Of a stretch of DNA of 64,000 nt, positions 24,186-36,210 are shown piece after piece. The notes below the pieces were generated by a model, which was given only the letters and a program-made list of their open reading frames with translations, ran no database searches and had not been told where the DNA came from. Origin of the DNA: Selaginella tamariscina (lineage: Eukaryota > Streptophyta > Lycopodiopsida > Selaginellales > Selaginellaceae); contig PUQB01000515.1 of assembly GCA_003024785.1 (NCBI GenBank), positions 81,755-145,754 on the forward strand, given 5' to 3'. Position 1 is the stretch's first letter, and every line of letters starts with the position of its first letter. The position numbers were made by a program, and so were the translations under genes.

Positions 24186-24735
24186 GCACGGTTCACTGTG
24201 CTTGTGCATTCTCACCACATAGGGGGTTTGATTGCAATTGTGACAACGTAATCTGGAGAGTTTCTTATGTGAGCTGGAGAGTTCTCCACAGACAACCATA
24301 TGACTCTTGTTCAAGAGTGGAACGAAGGAATATACGAAAGAGATGTGCGCTTGCATGTAAATTATTATAGATATGCCAAGATTTTCGAAGAACTGGAGGT
24401 GCATATAGCACCACCGAATGAGAAAGAGAAGCACTTGAGCGTTTTCTGTGGATACCTATTTTTATCAATTTGAGCACAAGTTTAAGCACCTTGAAATCTA
24501 AAGAGACACAGTTTGCTAAGGATACCAAGAATGAGGATGACGCGGAGATACTTAAACTGTTTGAGCAGGCGTGTGTGTCCAACTGTGAAGGCTCTCTTGC
24601 ATCAGGTCTCTATCCTATTTGAGTTTGAATTCTGAGCAACAGCAGCTCTGTTCAGATTATATAGTGACATTCTGTTTTGCCCTTGTTAGGTATGAGGTTC
24701 ATCTGGACATGATTTTAAGAACAAACCTTAACGAT
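24186..24735. other. Unrecognised region
   Basis: Open frames exist on both strands (24051-24434 and 24265-24582 minus; 24179-24370 plus). A plus-strand stretch at 24440-24620 reads as a charged peptide ending SNCEGSLASG. I cannot assign any of it. The region ends where the tandem 6.4-kb repeat units begin. Confidence 0.35.
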
Positions 24736-27700
24736 CATTCATTTTATTTTATATCTGTGGGAGAATCCATTTGGTGATTCTTTCTTGGTTATTGTCAGGT
24801 TATTAATCTCCTTATGCCTCTCCCCACTAACCTTGTTTGTTTTTCTCACAAAGTAAACAAATCTCACCATATCCCTTTGAGTATGTGTCATGTTTCCTTT
24901 ACAGTGATATATGTTGTAGTAAAGAAATGTTACGGATTAGTAATTAAACTAAATTAATAATTAAACATTTCTATACTATGGATTTAATCATTGTTCCCTT
25001 ACCAAGCTTTGCATTTATCAAGGGACGTGTGTGTGCACGTGCATGAGAGAAAATAACAAATGCATGCCAATCTAATGTATCCCTAGATCAAATATCAATT
25101 GTACTTAGATTGTTAAACATGTTTATTACAACCAACCCACCCACAGCACATGCACTCACATTCTCTCTCACACACACAAAGTTATATAATTTGGTTTTAT
25201 ATACACACACATACATATATGTATGTACATGTATTTGTGTCTAGATTGCGTATGCTTGAGCTCTTATATTTTTCAAACAATTATTTGAAACATTGTCTAG
25301 CCATTTTGTATTTCTTTTGGGTGTGAAGCTAAATTAAATTCATAATAAATAAAAACATGAACATGCATGTATATATATATATATATCTATATATATATAT
25401 AATATAATATATATATTGATGAAGAAAACTCCATTACATTAATTGTGGTCATTAGGATAGTTCACACTTCATGTATATTATAGCCTCACTCACTCGTTGT
25501 TTTCAAACAACAGTGATTGTTTATGTGGTAAAATGCTTATGAAACACAAGAAGACACATTGCTCATTTTAGCAATAATATATTATGAAGTTGGTTTACGA
25601 CTTCAATATTCATTTCGGAACAAGTTCTTTGTCTACATGTATGCTCGCCCATATGTATATACACGTTTCATTTACTATATGTATAGCATATTCCCTAGTA
25701 CACATTTATAGTCTATTGCAATAGGAAAAGTTTAATAGATTGCATTAATATGACTTGTAAGAATTAAAATTACCAATTAATAATAAAATTTAAAACATTT
25801 TTAGGACTTTATTATGTACAAGTGATCTTCATTCTACACAAAGGGCACATAAAATTGTTGTACAACCATACCCCTATGCATTCTTTGTGAAACTTATGTG
25901 CGCATGGTAAAGTGTTAAGACTTCTAATGTGTTAAACTCAGGTATGTAAATTGCACACGGCCCTACATAATTGGCATCCTCAATTGTTGCAGGTGTAAAA
26001 CGAGGAAGTAACTATACATTTATTATTGATAGAGTATTTACACATCCACTTGAAATATTATTACCCTGGTTATTACAAAAGAAACTAAATTGAATATAAT
26101 TATAACCCCTAAATGGCGGGTTCATTTGAATTTTATGAACAACAATATACAATCATGTGTGCTTTATATCATGTTCATTAGCAGTCATGGATATGATAAT
26201 TTTGCTGTCATAATACTTTTCTAATTTATTTTAGACATTTAAAATAGAAATTAATCGAATTCTTTTTAATTATTATGTGCTAAGTTATTTTCATAAAATC
26301 TAAACATTATAAAACAATATGAGATTATTGTTTACTTTTACTAAATCATATAATATACACAATCATGTTTCTTAACATGATTCAGCAATGTATCTCATAA
26401 TATATTTTGATTACCGCACCTTTTAAGAAATAAACGTTGACAGTGTTGAATTTTTGCCACGAGTGTATCTTTAGACATGATGACAAATTTTGAATATGCA
26501 TATGAGATTAAAAAATTGTGGGTGTCTCACATAAACATGTTCATGCATGGATAAGAATATTAAGTTTTGATATTCAAAGTGTTTAAAAGCTAGAATCAAT
26601 AAAAATTACACGTGAGAGTGTGCAATATCCTCCTTGCCTTGAAGAACATGAAACTACTTAATTAATATTTCTGTCGCTCACATGCACGTACCAAATAAGA
26701 ATGGGTAATCAAGGTGACTAAAGTATACTAGTATGTAAAAGATAACATTATTAATGCTTTGTGCAAGTGTGTAAGTTCTTTGCCTTTAATATTAATTAGT
26801 CTTTATATGTCTCTCTCTAGTAAGAATGTTAAGTCTTGATAAGGTAACTATGAAGTCTTGCTTACAAACACATGACACATATGTTCAATCCCTAATTAAA
26901 AAAGAAAAATTAATAGTGAATAAATGTAAATCATCATTGAGCTTATTATTATGTGGGTTGATGGACCCTTCAAGTTTTAATCATTACATATGAATACGAT
27001 TAGAATATACTAACATGTACAATGATGTGTCGTTGATCTTAAGCATGTATTTTGGGGCCTTTGAATAGTGCAATGGTGCCGAATAGTTATCTTATTTATA
27101 AATTGGGGAAGAGCCTTTTGATCGTAGCATTGGATTTAGCATCAAGGTGTTTGATTAGTAAATGAAGCAATCTGCTGGGTATTTAATTATTAGATGCAAC
27201 CAAGATTGCTTGTCTAGGTTGTTACAAAGAAACGTCTTGAACAATTTTTAAGCAAGGTGACATACTTGGTACAATTCATTCCACATTCAATTGATGAAAT
27301 GGTTTCATTATGTGATTCGCTCCAGTCCCCTTCTTTCTTATGGTCTTTTAAGTGTTAGTCTTTCTTTTAAGTCTCTTATTCAACTCCTAAACTCTTCTCT
27401 CTTCTTTGTTTCCTTATTTTTTTGTCTCTTTATTCTTTGTTTTAATGCTTGAAATGTACGTTCAAGCGTTGTCAATCTTATGTAAAAAGATTTGGAATCT
27501 AGTAAGTGAGATTCTATGGTGTGTGCAAATCGTGGAGTTTAAGTGGTGTAGAATTTCAATTATTCCACCACGAATAAAGAATGTTTAACAGTTATTTGGG
27601 CATTTCATAAGTTTCATGATTATCTCCACAGTTCTTCCAAGTTGGTGGAATGTAATCATATAACATTTCAGTCAGTGTTAAAGAAGAAGCATCAACCCCT

Positions 27701-27779
27701 TCTTTGGTCATATTGAGTTTCAAAAGTGTTGTGAACAAATTACGTTCTCATTTTATTAGTCTCATCTTCAACGCAATCT

Positions 27780-28260
27780 TCATAAGTACTTGCAAACATG
27801 TTATGTGTTTTAAGTTTGGAATCCTCGATTCATTCTTCCTAGTGGCTACTTGCAATCTTTTCAAGTCCATCATTTTTTTGAATTGATTGCATATTATGAT
27901 TTCATTGGTCCACTTGAAACTAGGATAATAAGGAATACATATGCTATTATTTTGTCTGACTAATTGATAAGGTATGTGAAGGTTTCGGTGGCCAAGGCAA
28001 CTCATGTGGTTGATTTTTTATTTCATCAAGTAGTATTACGGCATGGGTGTCCAGAGTGCATTCAAGAATCCCATTTTACATGCAGAGTTTAGGTTTGCTA
28101 ACTACTAAATTGGGGATCAAACAATCTTTTAGGACACCTTCTCATCTAGAAATCAATAATTCTTTAGGACACCTTATCATCTAGAAACCAATGATTAATG
28201 GAACGACTCAACCGTACTTTCAATTGCATATTGTTTAAATATGTGAATTAGTATCATATT
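27780..28260 (+). mobile_element. Ty3-type integrase remnant in unit 1 (fossil)
   Basis: The plus strand shows pieces of a retroelement integrase core: a DFIGPL motif near 27900, ATHVVDFLFHQVVL near 28000, and HGCPECI near 28045. These fit the catalytic core of Ty3/gypsy-type integrases. Breaks are numerous. This is the oldest-looking retroelement layer in the array and it recurs in units 3 and 4. Confidence 0.65.
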
Positions 28261-29029
28261 AACTAGGATTAATACTTACCCCTTCTTCAATTTTCTAGTC
28301 CACTTTAATTTCCCCATTTCATTTTCATATATGGTCCTAACCATGTGTTCCTTTTTATATTGGTTACCCTTCTTTTGGTCATATCTTAATAAATGCATAA
28401 AGATAGAGTCAATATTTAAATCTTCTACACGAGGAGATGTTAACCAGATTATCTCATGCTCATAAAATACAACAACAACACTATATTGCTCACCACTCTT
28501 ATGTTATTAATTATGCCATGGGTATTAAAGTTCTAGTTTTGTACCTAAATTGGTATCCAGAGGTTTAGTCTCTAGATTGACTTTGCAATGGCTTGCTCCA
28601 TATTCTATTGTGCGAAGGTTGAGTCCTCAAGTGTACACGATACATAGTTGAAATGAAATTGATCAGAATGTAAGAATGTACATGTTCAACGCATTTCTTT
28701 ATATCATCCACATTCAAGATCAAAGGGGAGTAATGATATGGAATATACCTTGTATATATTCTAAAGTATATACTATAAGTGTTGACTGGGACACCCGTAC
28801 ATCCATCCATGTAGAAGTACGTACGTCCATTCACGTACATCTACGTAGGATGCTAAATTTGGCATAGCCTCCTAATATATAAGGAAGGATTTCCTAAGCT
28901 TTTGTATGTATCCCTAAAATTGAATATACGTTCTTTTTATTACAAGCAATTTGATCATTTTTATCTTTAATTGCGTAGTTTCTCTTAGCCATCGGAATGC
29001 ATAATTTTCAAAGCTAAAAGGGCCCATGT

Positions 29030-30466
29030 GAATTAGGTTTTAGGTTTTCTGAAATTGTAAAAAATACAATGTTTCACTTTTGTAATCAGGTGAAGGACAT
29101 ATGTGATGATGTATGGACATATGTGATGATGTATGGACATATGTGTTAAGAAAGGTTATTGAGGCATGCTCAACAAAGAAGAATCTACCTTCAGCTCATG
29201 AAGATAAAGATCGTCAAGAGGAACATATTAGAAACACTTCAAATGAAGAGTATAAAGATGAAGATCATTCCAGAGAACAAATTGAATGTAATTCAGATGA
29301 CGAACATGATGACTTTGTTTTTGTCTTTGCTTCAGGTGCTCCCGTGGAGAAAATAGGATTTTAAATCTTTGATGTAAATTTTCTCAAGTATCATGAATGA
29401 AAACATATAAACTCATGAATCTGTATTTTCTGTTAACATAATCCCTTTTTCCTTTTCATGAAGTACATGAATTAAGCTTCTCAATTTGTACAATACAATG
29501 TTCCACTTGTTTAATGGGTGAAGGACATATGCAATGATGTATAAACATCTGTGTTAAAAAAGGTGCTTGAACCAAGCTTTGACTAATGAAGATGAAGATT
29601 GTAGAAACACTTGAGACAAGTAGCATGAAGATAAAGATTGTGGGAAGAATAATTCATACGAGGAGCATAAAGATGAAGATCATTGGAAGAACAAATTAGA
29701 AGCACTTTATACAAGGAGCATGAAAACTTCATTAGCATCTTTGGTTTAGGTGCTCTAGTGGAGAAAATAAAATTCTAAAGCTTTTATGTAATTTTCTCAA
29801 AAAACATACATGAAAACGTATAATCCATGGAATTTGTATTTTTTTTTTCATAATCCTTTTTCCCTTTTATGTAAATTAGGTTTTTGAAATTAATACTTGT
29901 TTAATCAGGTGAAACATATGCAATGATGTATGAATATATATGTTAAAAAACAAAGAAGAATTTGCCTTTGATTAATAAAGATAAAGATTATTAAGAAGAA
30001 CATATTAGAAGTACTTTAGATGAGGAGTATAGGGATGAAAATCCTCGGAAAAAACACTTCATGAGGAGTGTGACCACAAATATCATTGATGGAAATGTAT
30101 AATTATTATTTTTTAACATAATTTAAAAAAAAAATAAAAATTGTAGGATACAATGTTCCACTTGCATAATCAGGTGAAAGACATATGTGTTGAAAAAGGT
30201 GCCCAAGGCATATGCATGCTCAACCAAGAAAAATCAATCTTTGGCTAATGAAGATGAAGATGGTAGGGAAGAACAGATTAAGAGCCCTTTTAACAAGGAG
30301 CATGAAGACTTTGTTAACATCTTTGCTTTAAGTGTTTGAAGTGCCTTTAATTAGTGGAGAATAATATTCTAAAGCTTTTTATGTAATTCTTTTAAATATC
30401 ATCAATGAAAAAGTATAATTCATGGAATCTTTATTTTCTTTTAACATACTCCTTTTTTTCCTCATG
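29030..30466. repeat. Internal module array of unit 1 (four diverged copies, 260-450 bp)
   Basis: Modules starting near 29030, 29480, 29870 and 30135 share AATTAGGTTTT, a TACAATGTTYCACTTGTRTAATCAGGTGAAGGACATATG-type segment, GCATGCTCAACMAAGAA, and a closing part with CTTTGTTWDYRTCTTTGCTT and GAAAACRTATAA. The first module stays open for about 80 codons of acidic, lysine-rich sequence (29113-29364). Its copy in unit 3 differs mainly by amino-acid-changing substitutions, so coding is doubtful. A 20-bp step (ATGTGATGATGTATGGACAT) is locally duplicated near 29100-29140. Confidence 0.7.
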
Positions 30467-30471
30467 AATTA

Positions 30472-30693
30472 TGTTATATATGATATAACAAATTAAAGAA
30501 TATTCCTTAAAAAAGTATAAATTAGATCTAGAAGTATCAAAGAAGGGACAGATCTAGAATTAAGAATTAAGGAGGGCACCCAAGGGCACCCTAATATTGA
30601 AAGCCTTTTTTAAAAGTAGCGTATGGAGACTAGAAACAACTGGGGATGTCGAGTGGTTGTGAAGATTTTTAGTTTGTACATATTGGTACTACA
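30472..30693 (+). mobile_element. Solo LTR, Ty3 family G, unit 1
   Basis: Begins TGTTAT and ends ACA. It matches the LTRs at 43305-43649, 57045-57248 and 61407-61619 (shared segment TCTAGAATTAAGGAGGGCAC). It is flanked by the perfect 5-bp direct repeat AATTA (30467-30471 and 30694-30698), the expected target-site duplication of a Ty3 element. No internal region is present, so it is a solo LTR formed by LTR-LTR recombination. Confidence 0.85.
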
Positions 30694-31130
30694 AATTAGG
30701 TTTGTGAAATTGTATATATAGAATTTCCTTCTAGCTACAAAAGAAGGTGGTGGGGAAGAATGGATTAGAAACACTTCAAACGAGAAGCATGAAAAACTTT
30801 GTTAGCATCTTTGCTTAAGTGTTCAAGGTTTATAGTGGCGAGAATAATATTCTAAAGCTTTTATGTAATTCTCTCAAATATTGTGGATGAAAATGTATAA
30901 TCTATAGAATCTTTATTTTTCTTTTAATATAATCTTTTTTGATCAAGAAGCTCTCTTCACTCTCACAATACACGCACCGGCACACACATTAGTAAAGTTG
31001 GATGCTCTCGAATATAATACGAATCTAGTGTTGTTCCCAACATGGAGGGGAAGGTGTTCTAAAGATCCACGTCTTATCCTCCATACGAATTGCAATAGCT
31101 TGGTTAATAATTTTGATCCTTTTTTCCCAT

Positions 31131-32897
31131 TGTTCTCCTTCATTTATTTTATATTTGTGGGAGAATCCATTTGGTAGTGATTCCTTCTTAATTATTAATC
31201 TCCTTGGGCCTCCCCATTACCCTTGTTTGTATCTTTATTATTTCTCATCAAGTAAACAAATCTCCCCATATCCCTTGGTGTATATGTCATGTCTCCCTTA
31301 CCAAGCTTGAATTTATCAAGGGACGTGTGTGCACGTGCATGAGAGAAAACAACAAATGCATGCCAATCTAATGTATCTTAGAACATCTAATAGCAATTGT
31401 ACTTATGTATAATGTTCGAACTAATTGTTAAACATGTTATTGCAACCAACCCACCCACCACACATGCACACACATTCTCACACACACACAAAGTTATATA
31501 ATTTGGTTTTATATACACACATACATATATGTATGTACATGTATTTGTGTCTAGATTGGTATATGTTTAAGCTCTTATATTTTTCAAAACAATTATTTGA
31601 ACATTTTCATAGCTATATTTTGTAATTCTTTTAGGCGTGAAGCCAAATTAACATAAAACACGAACATGCAATATATATATATATATATATATATATGTGC
31701 TAATAAGCAAGCTCCATTACATTAATTGTGGTCATTAGGATAGTTCACACCTTCATATATACTATAGCCTCACTCACTCTTTGTTTTCAAACAACGGTGA
31801 TTGTCTTTGTGGTGGAATGCTTATGAAAATGAAAAACACAAAGACACATTACTCATTTTAGCAATAGTATATTATAAAGTTGATTTACGACTTCAATATT
31901 CACTTCGGAGCAAGTTCTTTGTCTACATGTATGCTCACCCATATATATACACGTTGCATTTACTATGTGTATAGCATATTCCCTAGTACACATTTATAGT
32001 CTATTGCAATAGGAAAAGTTTAATAGATCGCATTAATATGACTTGTAAGAATTAAAATTACAAATTAATAATAAAATTTAAAACATTTTAGGACTTTATT
32101 ATGTACAAGTGAACACAAAGGGCATGTAGAATTGTTGTACAAATATCCTATGCATTCTTTGTGAAACTTGCACACGGTAAGAGTGTTAAGACTTCCAACA
32201 CGTTAAACTCACTTATGTCAATTGCACACGGCCCTATAGAATTGGCATCCTCAATTGTTGTAGGTGTAAAATTAGGAAGTAACTCTACATTTACTATTGG
32301 TAGAGTATTTACACTTCCACTCGAACTATTATTACCTTAGTTGTCACGGAAGAAACAATTGGATATAACTATAACCCTTGAATGGCTAGTTCATTTGGAC
32401 TCGATAAACAATTGTGCTCTATATTATGTTCATTAGTAGCCATGGATAGATAATTTTTCTCAAGGCAAACTATCTATATGGATCTTGGGAGGATCATCTC
32501 TACATGAGGAGATATTAACCAAATTATCTCATGCTCATGAAATATAACAGCAACACTATAATGCTTGCACACTCTTATGTTCTTGATTATGCCATGGTTC
32601 TAAAGTTCTTGTTTTTACTTAAATTGGTTTCCAAAAGTTTAGCCTCTAGATTAATTTCAAAATGGCTTGGTCCATGTTATATTGTGTAGAAAGTTGAGTC
32701 CTTAAGTGTACATGGTATGTAATTCAAATGAAATTGATCACAATGTAAGAATGTTCAATGCCTTTCTTTACATTGAAGACTAAAAGGGGAGTAATGATAT
32801 GGAATATACCTTGTGTATATTCTAAGTATATACTATAGGTGCTGGGACATTGCGTACATCCATCCACGTACATCTATGTAGGATGCTAAATTTGGGA
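31131..32897. repeat. Tandem unit 2, left part (shortened)
   Basis: Matches unit 1 from its beginning to about the position equivalent of 26190, then jumps near 32420-32500 to the equivalent of 28425 and continues to ...GGATGCTAAATTTGG. At 32897 it passes abruptly into the gag region of a Ty3 element. Unit 2 therefore lost its middle, its module array, and the left LTR of the element. Confidence 0.75.
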
Positions 32898-35292
32898 GGA
32901 GTTCTCTGAGCTATTTAAGGAGTACGCTCTTTAGTTTGATGTGTCTCATGCAAGACGTGAACTATGACACTTAGAGCAAGGGAAGATGACCTTGGATGAC
33001 TATATTGAGAAGTTAAGCTAGTTATTATGCACTAGTTGAAGGATTATTTTATAGATGGGCTACGAAGTGTTAACTTGCATAGACATTTTAATGCAGTAAT
33101 TCAATTTAAGAATTTGGAGTTATTTGAATATGCTTGCTTGCTAAATGAGGAGGAGAAGGTGTTTAAAGAGAATGAGGGACATGGCAAGAAGCATGGTAGG
33201 AGTACCTCTCCAAGTCCTCGTGAGCACCAAGAGTATAGAGGGAATAGCAATTGTGCTAGGCCAAAGTTCAAGCTAGTGGCTTATAGTTCTTATCTCACTA
33301 ATAATCAGCCTGTTAAGGTGTTTGATAGCAAACGTTGTCACCTGTGTGGAGAGGTGTGACACTGGAAGGCAAATTGTCCAAGGAGGAACAAGCCCAATGG
33401 CAAAGTTTTAATGGTGGCAAGGACAAGGACAAGGACGCCTAAGAAGCTTTAGGAGATGGAACGTGGAGAGGAACACAAAAGAGATAGTTATAAATCACGA
33501 GGTAAATTTCTATTTGTTCTTGCTTGACATGTAAACTACATGGCATGAGAAGAGCCACAACACGTGCTATTGTGATGGAGGAACGACTTGGTGGACGTCC
33601 AGTGTGAATCCTCTTGGATAGTGGGAATAGCAATAACTTTGTGTTAGCAAAGTTAGTATAGGAGTGCAGCTTGCCCATGAAGACTATGCCTCATACGAGA
33701 TTGAGGGCTCAACTATCACACAAAGATGGAATGATTGTGTGAAGGAGTTACAACTGGAGGTTGGCAAAACCCAACTAGTGGAGACTTTTTTTCTTGCGGA
33801 GCTAGCGCATGTGGATTTCATCCTTGGGATGAGCTGGTTGAAGCGTGTGGATCTTGAGATCAAGTGGAGCATTAAGCAACTGAAGCTTGAGTACAGTGAA
33901 GTGAAAGACACTTGGTTTGGAACAAAGTTTGAGTCCAAACAAGTATCTTTATGTTATGTCTTTGAAGAAATATCTTCGTAATAAAGAAGATCGAGTCTTT
34001 TTGATGTATATACGAGAGTTAGATTCTTTTAATGTCACCTTGGGCAAAGTTGTTGTGAGAGTTGTTCTTGAGGAGTTTGCTAACATCTTCCCTCCTAAAC
34101 TGCCTCATGGTTTACCACTTGCAAGAGGTGTGGAGCATGAGATTATATTGGAACCGGTTACGAAGGCTAGTTATTGTAGGTCATTCCGATGATAGCTATT
34201 TCTCATTAGGAAGAAAGATGGCACCATGAGGATGTGTATAAACTACAGAGCTCTCAACAAGCAAATAGTGAAGGACATAATGCCCATGCCACATGTGGAT
34301 ACTATCATGGATCATCTCGATAAAGCCTAAGCATTCACCAAGATAGATTTGCTCAATGGGTATTATCATATTGCTGTGAAGGAGGCAGATATCTACAAAA
34401 TTGCTTTCAACACCAACTTTGGGCATTTCAAGTTCACTATTATGCCATTTGGCTTAACAAATGCCCTAGCCACAACTCGATTGATGAATGAGGTTTTTGG
34501 CAGCTACTTGCATGACTTTGTGGAGATCTTCCTCAACGATATTTTTATTTACAAAAAATATAAAGGAGCATGTGGAGCATTTGCGGAGAGTCCTTTAGTT
34601 GTTAGGGAGAACAATCTCTATGTAAAGAAGAGCAAATGTGCATTTGCTCATCGCAAAGTGGAGTATTTGGGTCAGACCTATTGCTTGTGAGAGTCATACT
34701 CTGAATCTTGCAAAGCAATGGTACTTGACGTATGAGCAAGAGCTATTGGTTATAATTAATACATTATAAGTTTGGAGGCACTATCTTTATGGTGCAAGTT
34801 TCAAGGTGTTTACAGATTATAAGCTTTTGGTGTATCTATTTATATAAAAAGAGTTAAACTCTTGGCTTGCTAGATGGTTAAGCTCATAGAATTTGGCAAA
34901 TTTCTTATTAACCATCGCCCAGGGAAAGCTAATGTGGTGGCATATGCTTTCTCATGATTTAGGAGAGCCACAGTGGTTAGAGAATTTCAAACACACTTAT
35001 GTAATGCATTAACAAAGACGGATAATGAGTTTAGCTAGGTAGTTTAACATGCTCCAGCACAAGACACTAAGGTGCAGGAGTTCAAAGGACAACTAGAGCC
35101 ACCATTCTCATTTCATGATGGAGTTTTGTACTATAATGGCCATGTATATCTTCCTCGTGTGGACCATTTGATCAACCAGGCACTATATTTCCATCATGAT
35201 TGCCAAGAGGTTGGTCATTTTGGGGGGAGGAAAACGTATGAGTTGATCAAGAGGAGGTTCTATTGGAGGAATATGAAAGTTAATATCATAAA

Positions 35293-36210
35293 TGTCAGAG
35301 TTTTTACCTGGTGCCACAAAGGCGGCTTGCCAGGTGCCAACCCTAGAATCCCCTCTCTGGAAGCTCCACAGAATCTGGTAAAGTAACCAGTATTAGGAAC
35401 TCAACCCTTAGGAACTTAAGCCCCTAGCTGACCAAGTTCATGAACGAGGCTCACCTTGTAATCAGGACATGCGGACTAGCCGAGTTATAGGTATCGTTCC
35501 TAGCTTGGCGTGGTTGAAGCGGCCGGAGCAAGGTCTCAACCACTAGTTCTGCAGGAACATGAACTTGGGCAATGCCTTTTGAGCGTGCAAGTAGGTTTTT
35601 GGGCCAGAAAATTTGACTAACTCCTTGAAAATAACGTACCCCATCATAAAGGCATGATTCTGCCAACAATAAGGATAGAAGGTGGGACATACCCCTGTCA
35701 TGTGGAAGTTAGGGCGGTACAACAGAGGGTTGAGCCTGCACTGCTAGAGGTTAACGAACTCTCTTTTAAACTCAGGAAGCCTCACCACATATACTTTACC
35801 TTATTTATGTGACGGACCCCCCCCCCCCCCTGTTTTCCTAAGTGAGTAAGTGGGCTGGCACGAAAATGCCAGCCCTTAAAGAAAATGTTGTCCTAACCTA
35901 ACCCTAAACCTAACCCTTAGGGGGGTTAGGGCAACCCTAGGGGTCCCTAACCCTTTTTAAAAGCTATACTTTTTAACAAAAAACCTACTTTGGAACATCA
36001 AATCGAGGGAGAGTTTTCTAAAAGGTAAGTACTACCTTCGTCTAGAGTTTCTTGAGGTACCTAGTGGCAGTCGATTGGACTACCCCTAAACACCTAAGTG
36101 CACTAAGTGGGGTTGTTTCTCACTACAACTAGGGTTCGTCACACATCTCAGTAGGTAACAATAGTCAAACCCCAAAGTAAAAGGTCGAGTCATAGTAAAA
36201 AACTATGACA
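35293..36210 (-). repeat. 3' LTR of the nested element
   Basis: 918 bp, TGTCAT...CTGACA on the minus strand. Contains a run of about 14 C on the plus strand (about 35816-35830) and telomere-like CCTAACCCTAAACCTAACCC sequence (35892-35917). Confidence 0.9.

Larger units (their letters stand above)
24736..31130. repeat. Tandem unit 1 (about 6.4 kb)
   Basis: First of four tandem units. It begins with TTTATTTTATATCTGTGGGAGAATCC-like sequence, which recurs at about 31140, 44075 and 52580. Order: non-coding AT-rich part with CA/TA runs (24736-27400), Ty3-type integrase remnant (27780-28260), non-coding part (28260-29030), four diverged internal modules (29030-30466), solo LTR (30472-30693), a fifth module (30694-30960), and a spacer with CACACGCACC and CAACATGGAGGGGAAGGTG. 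Nearly the whole order recurs in unit 3. The left border against unrelated DNA is sharp at about 24735. Confidence 0.8.

Noticed and set aside
24440-24620. DNA ligase I-like CEG peptide
   Set aside because: A single short resemblance (SNCEGS) with no other ligase motif.
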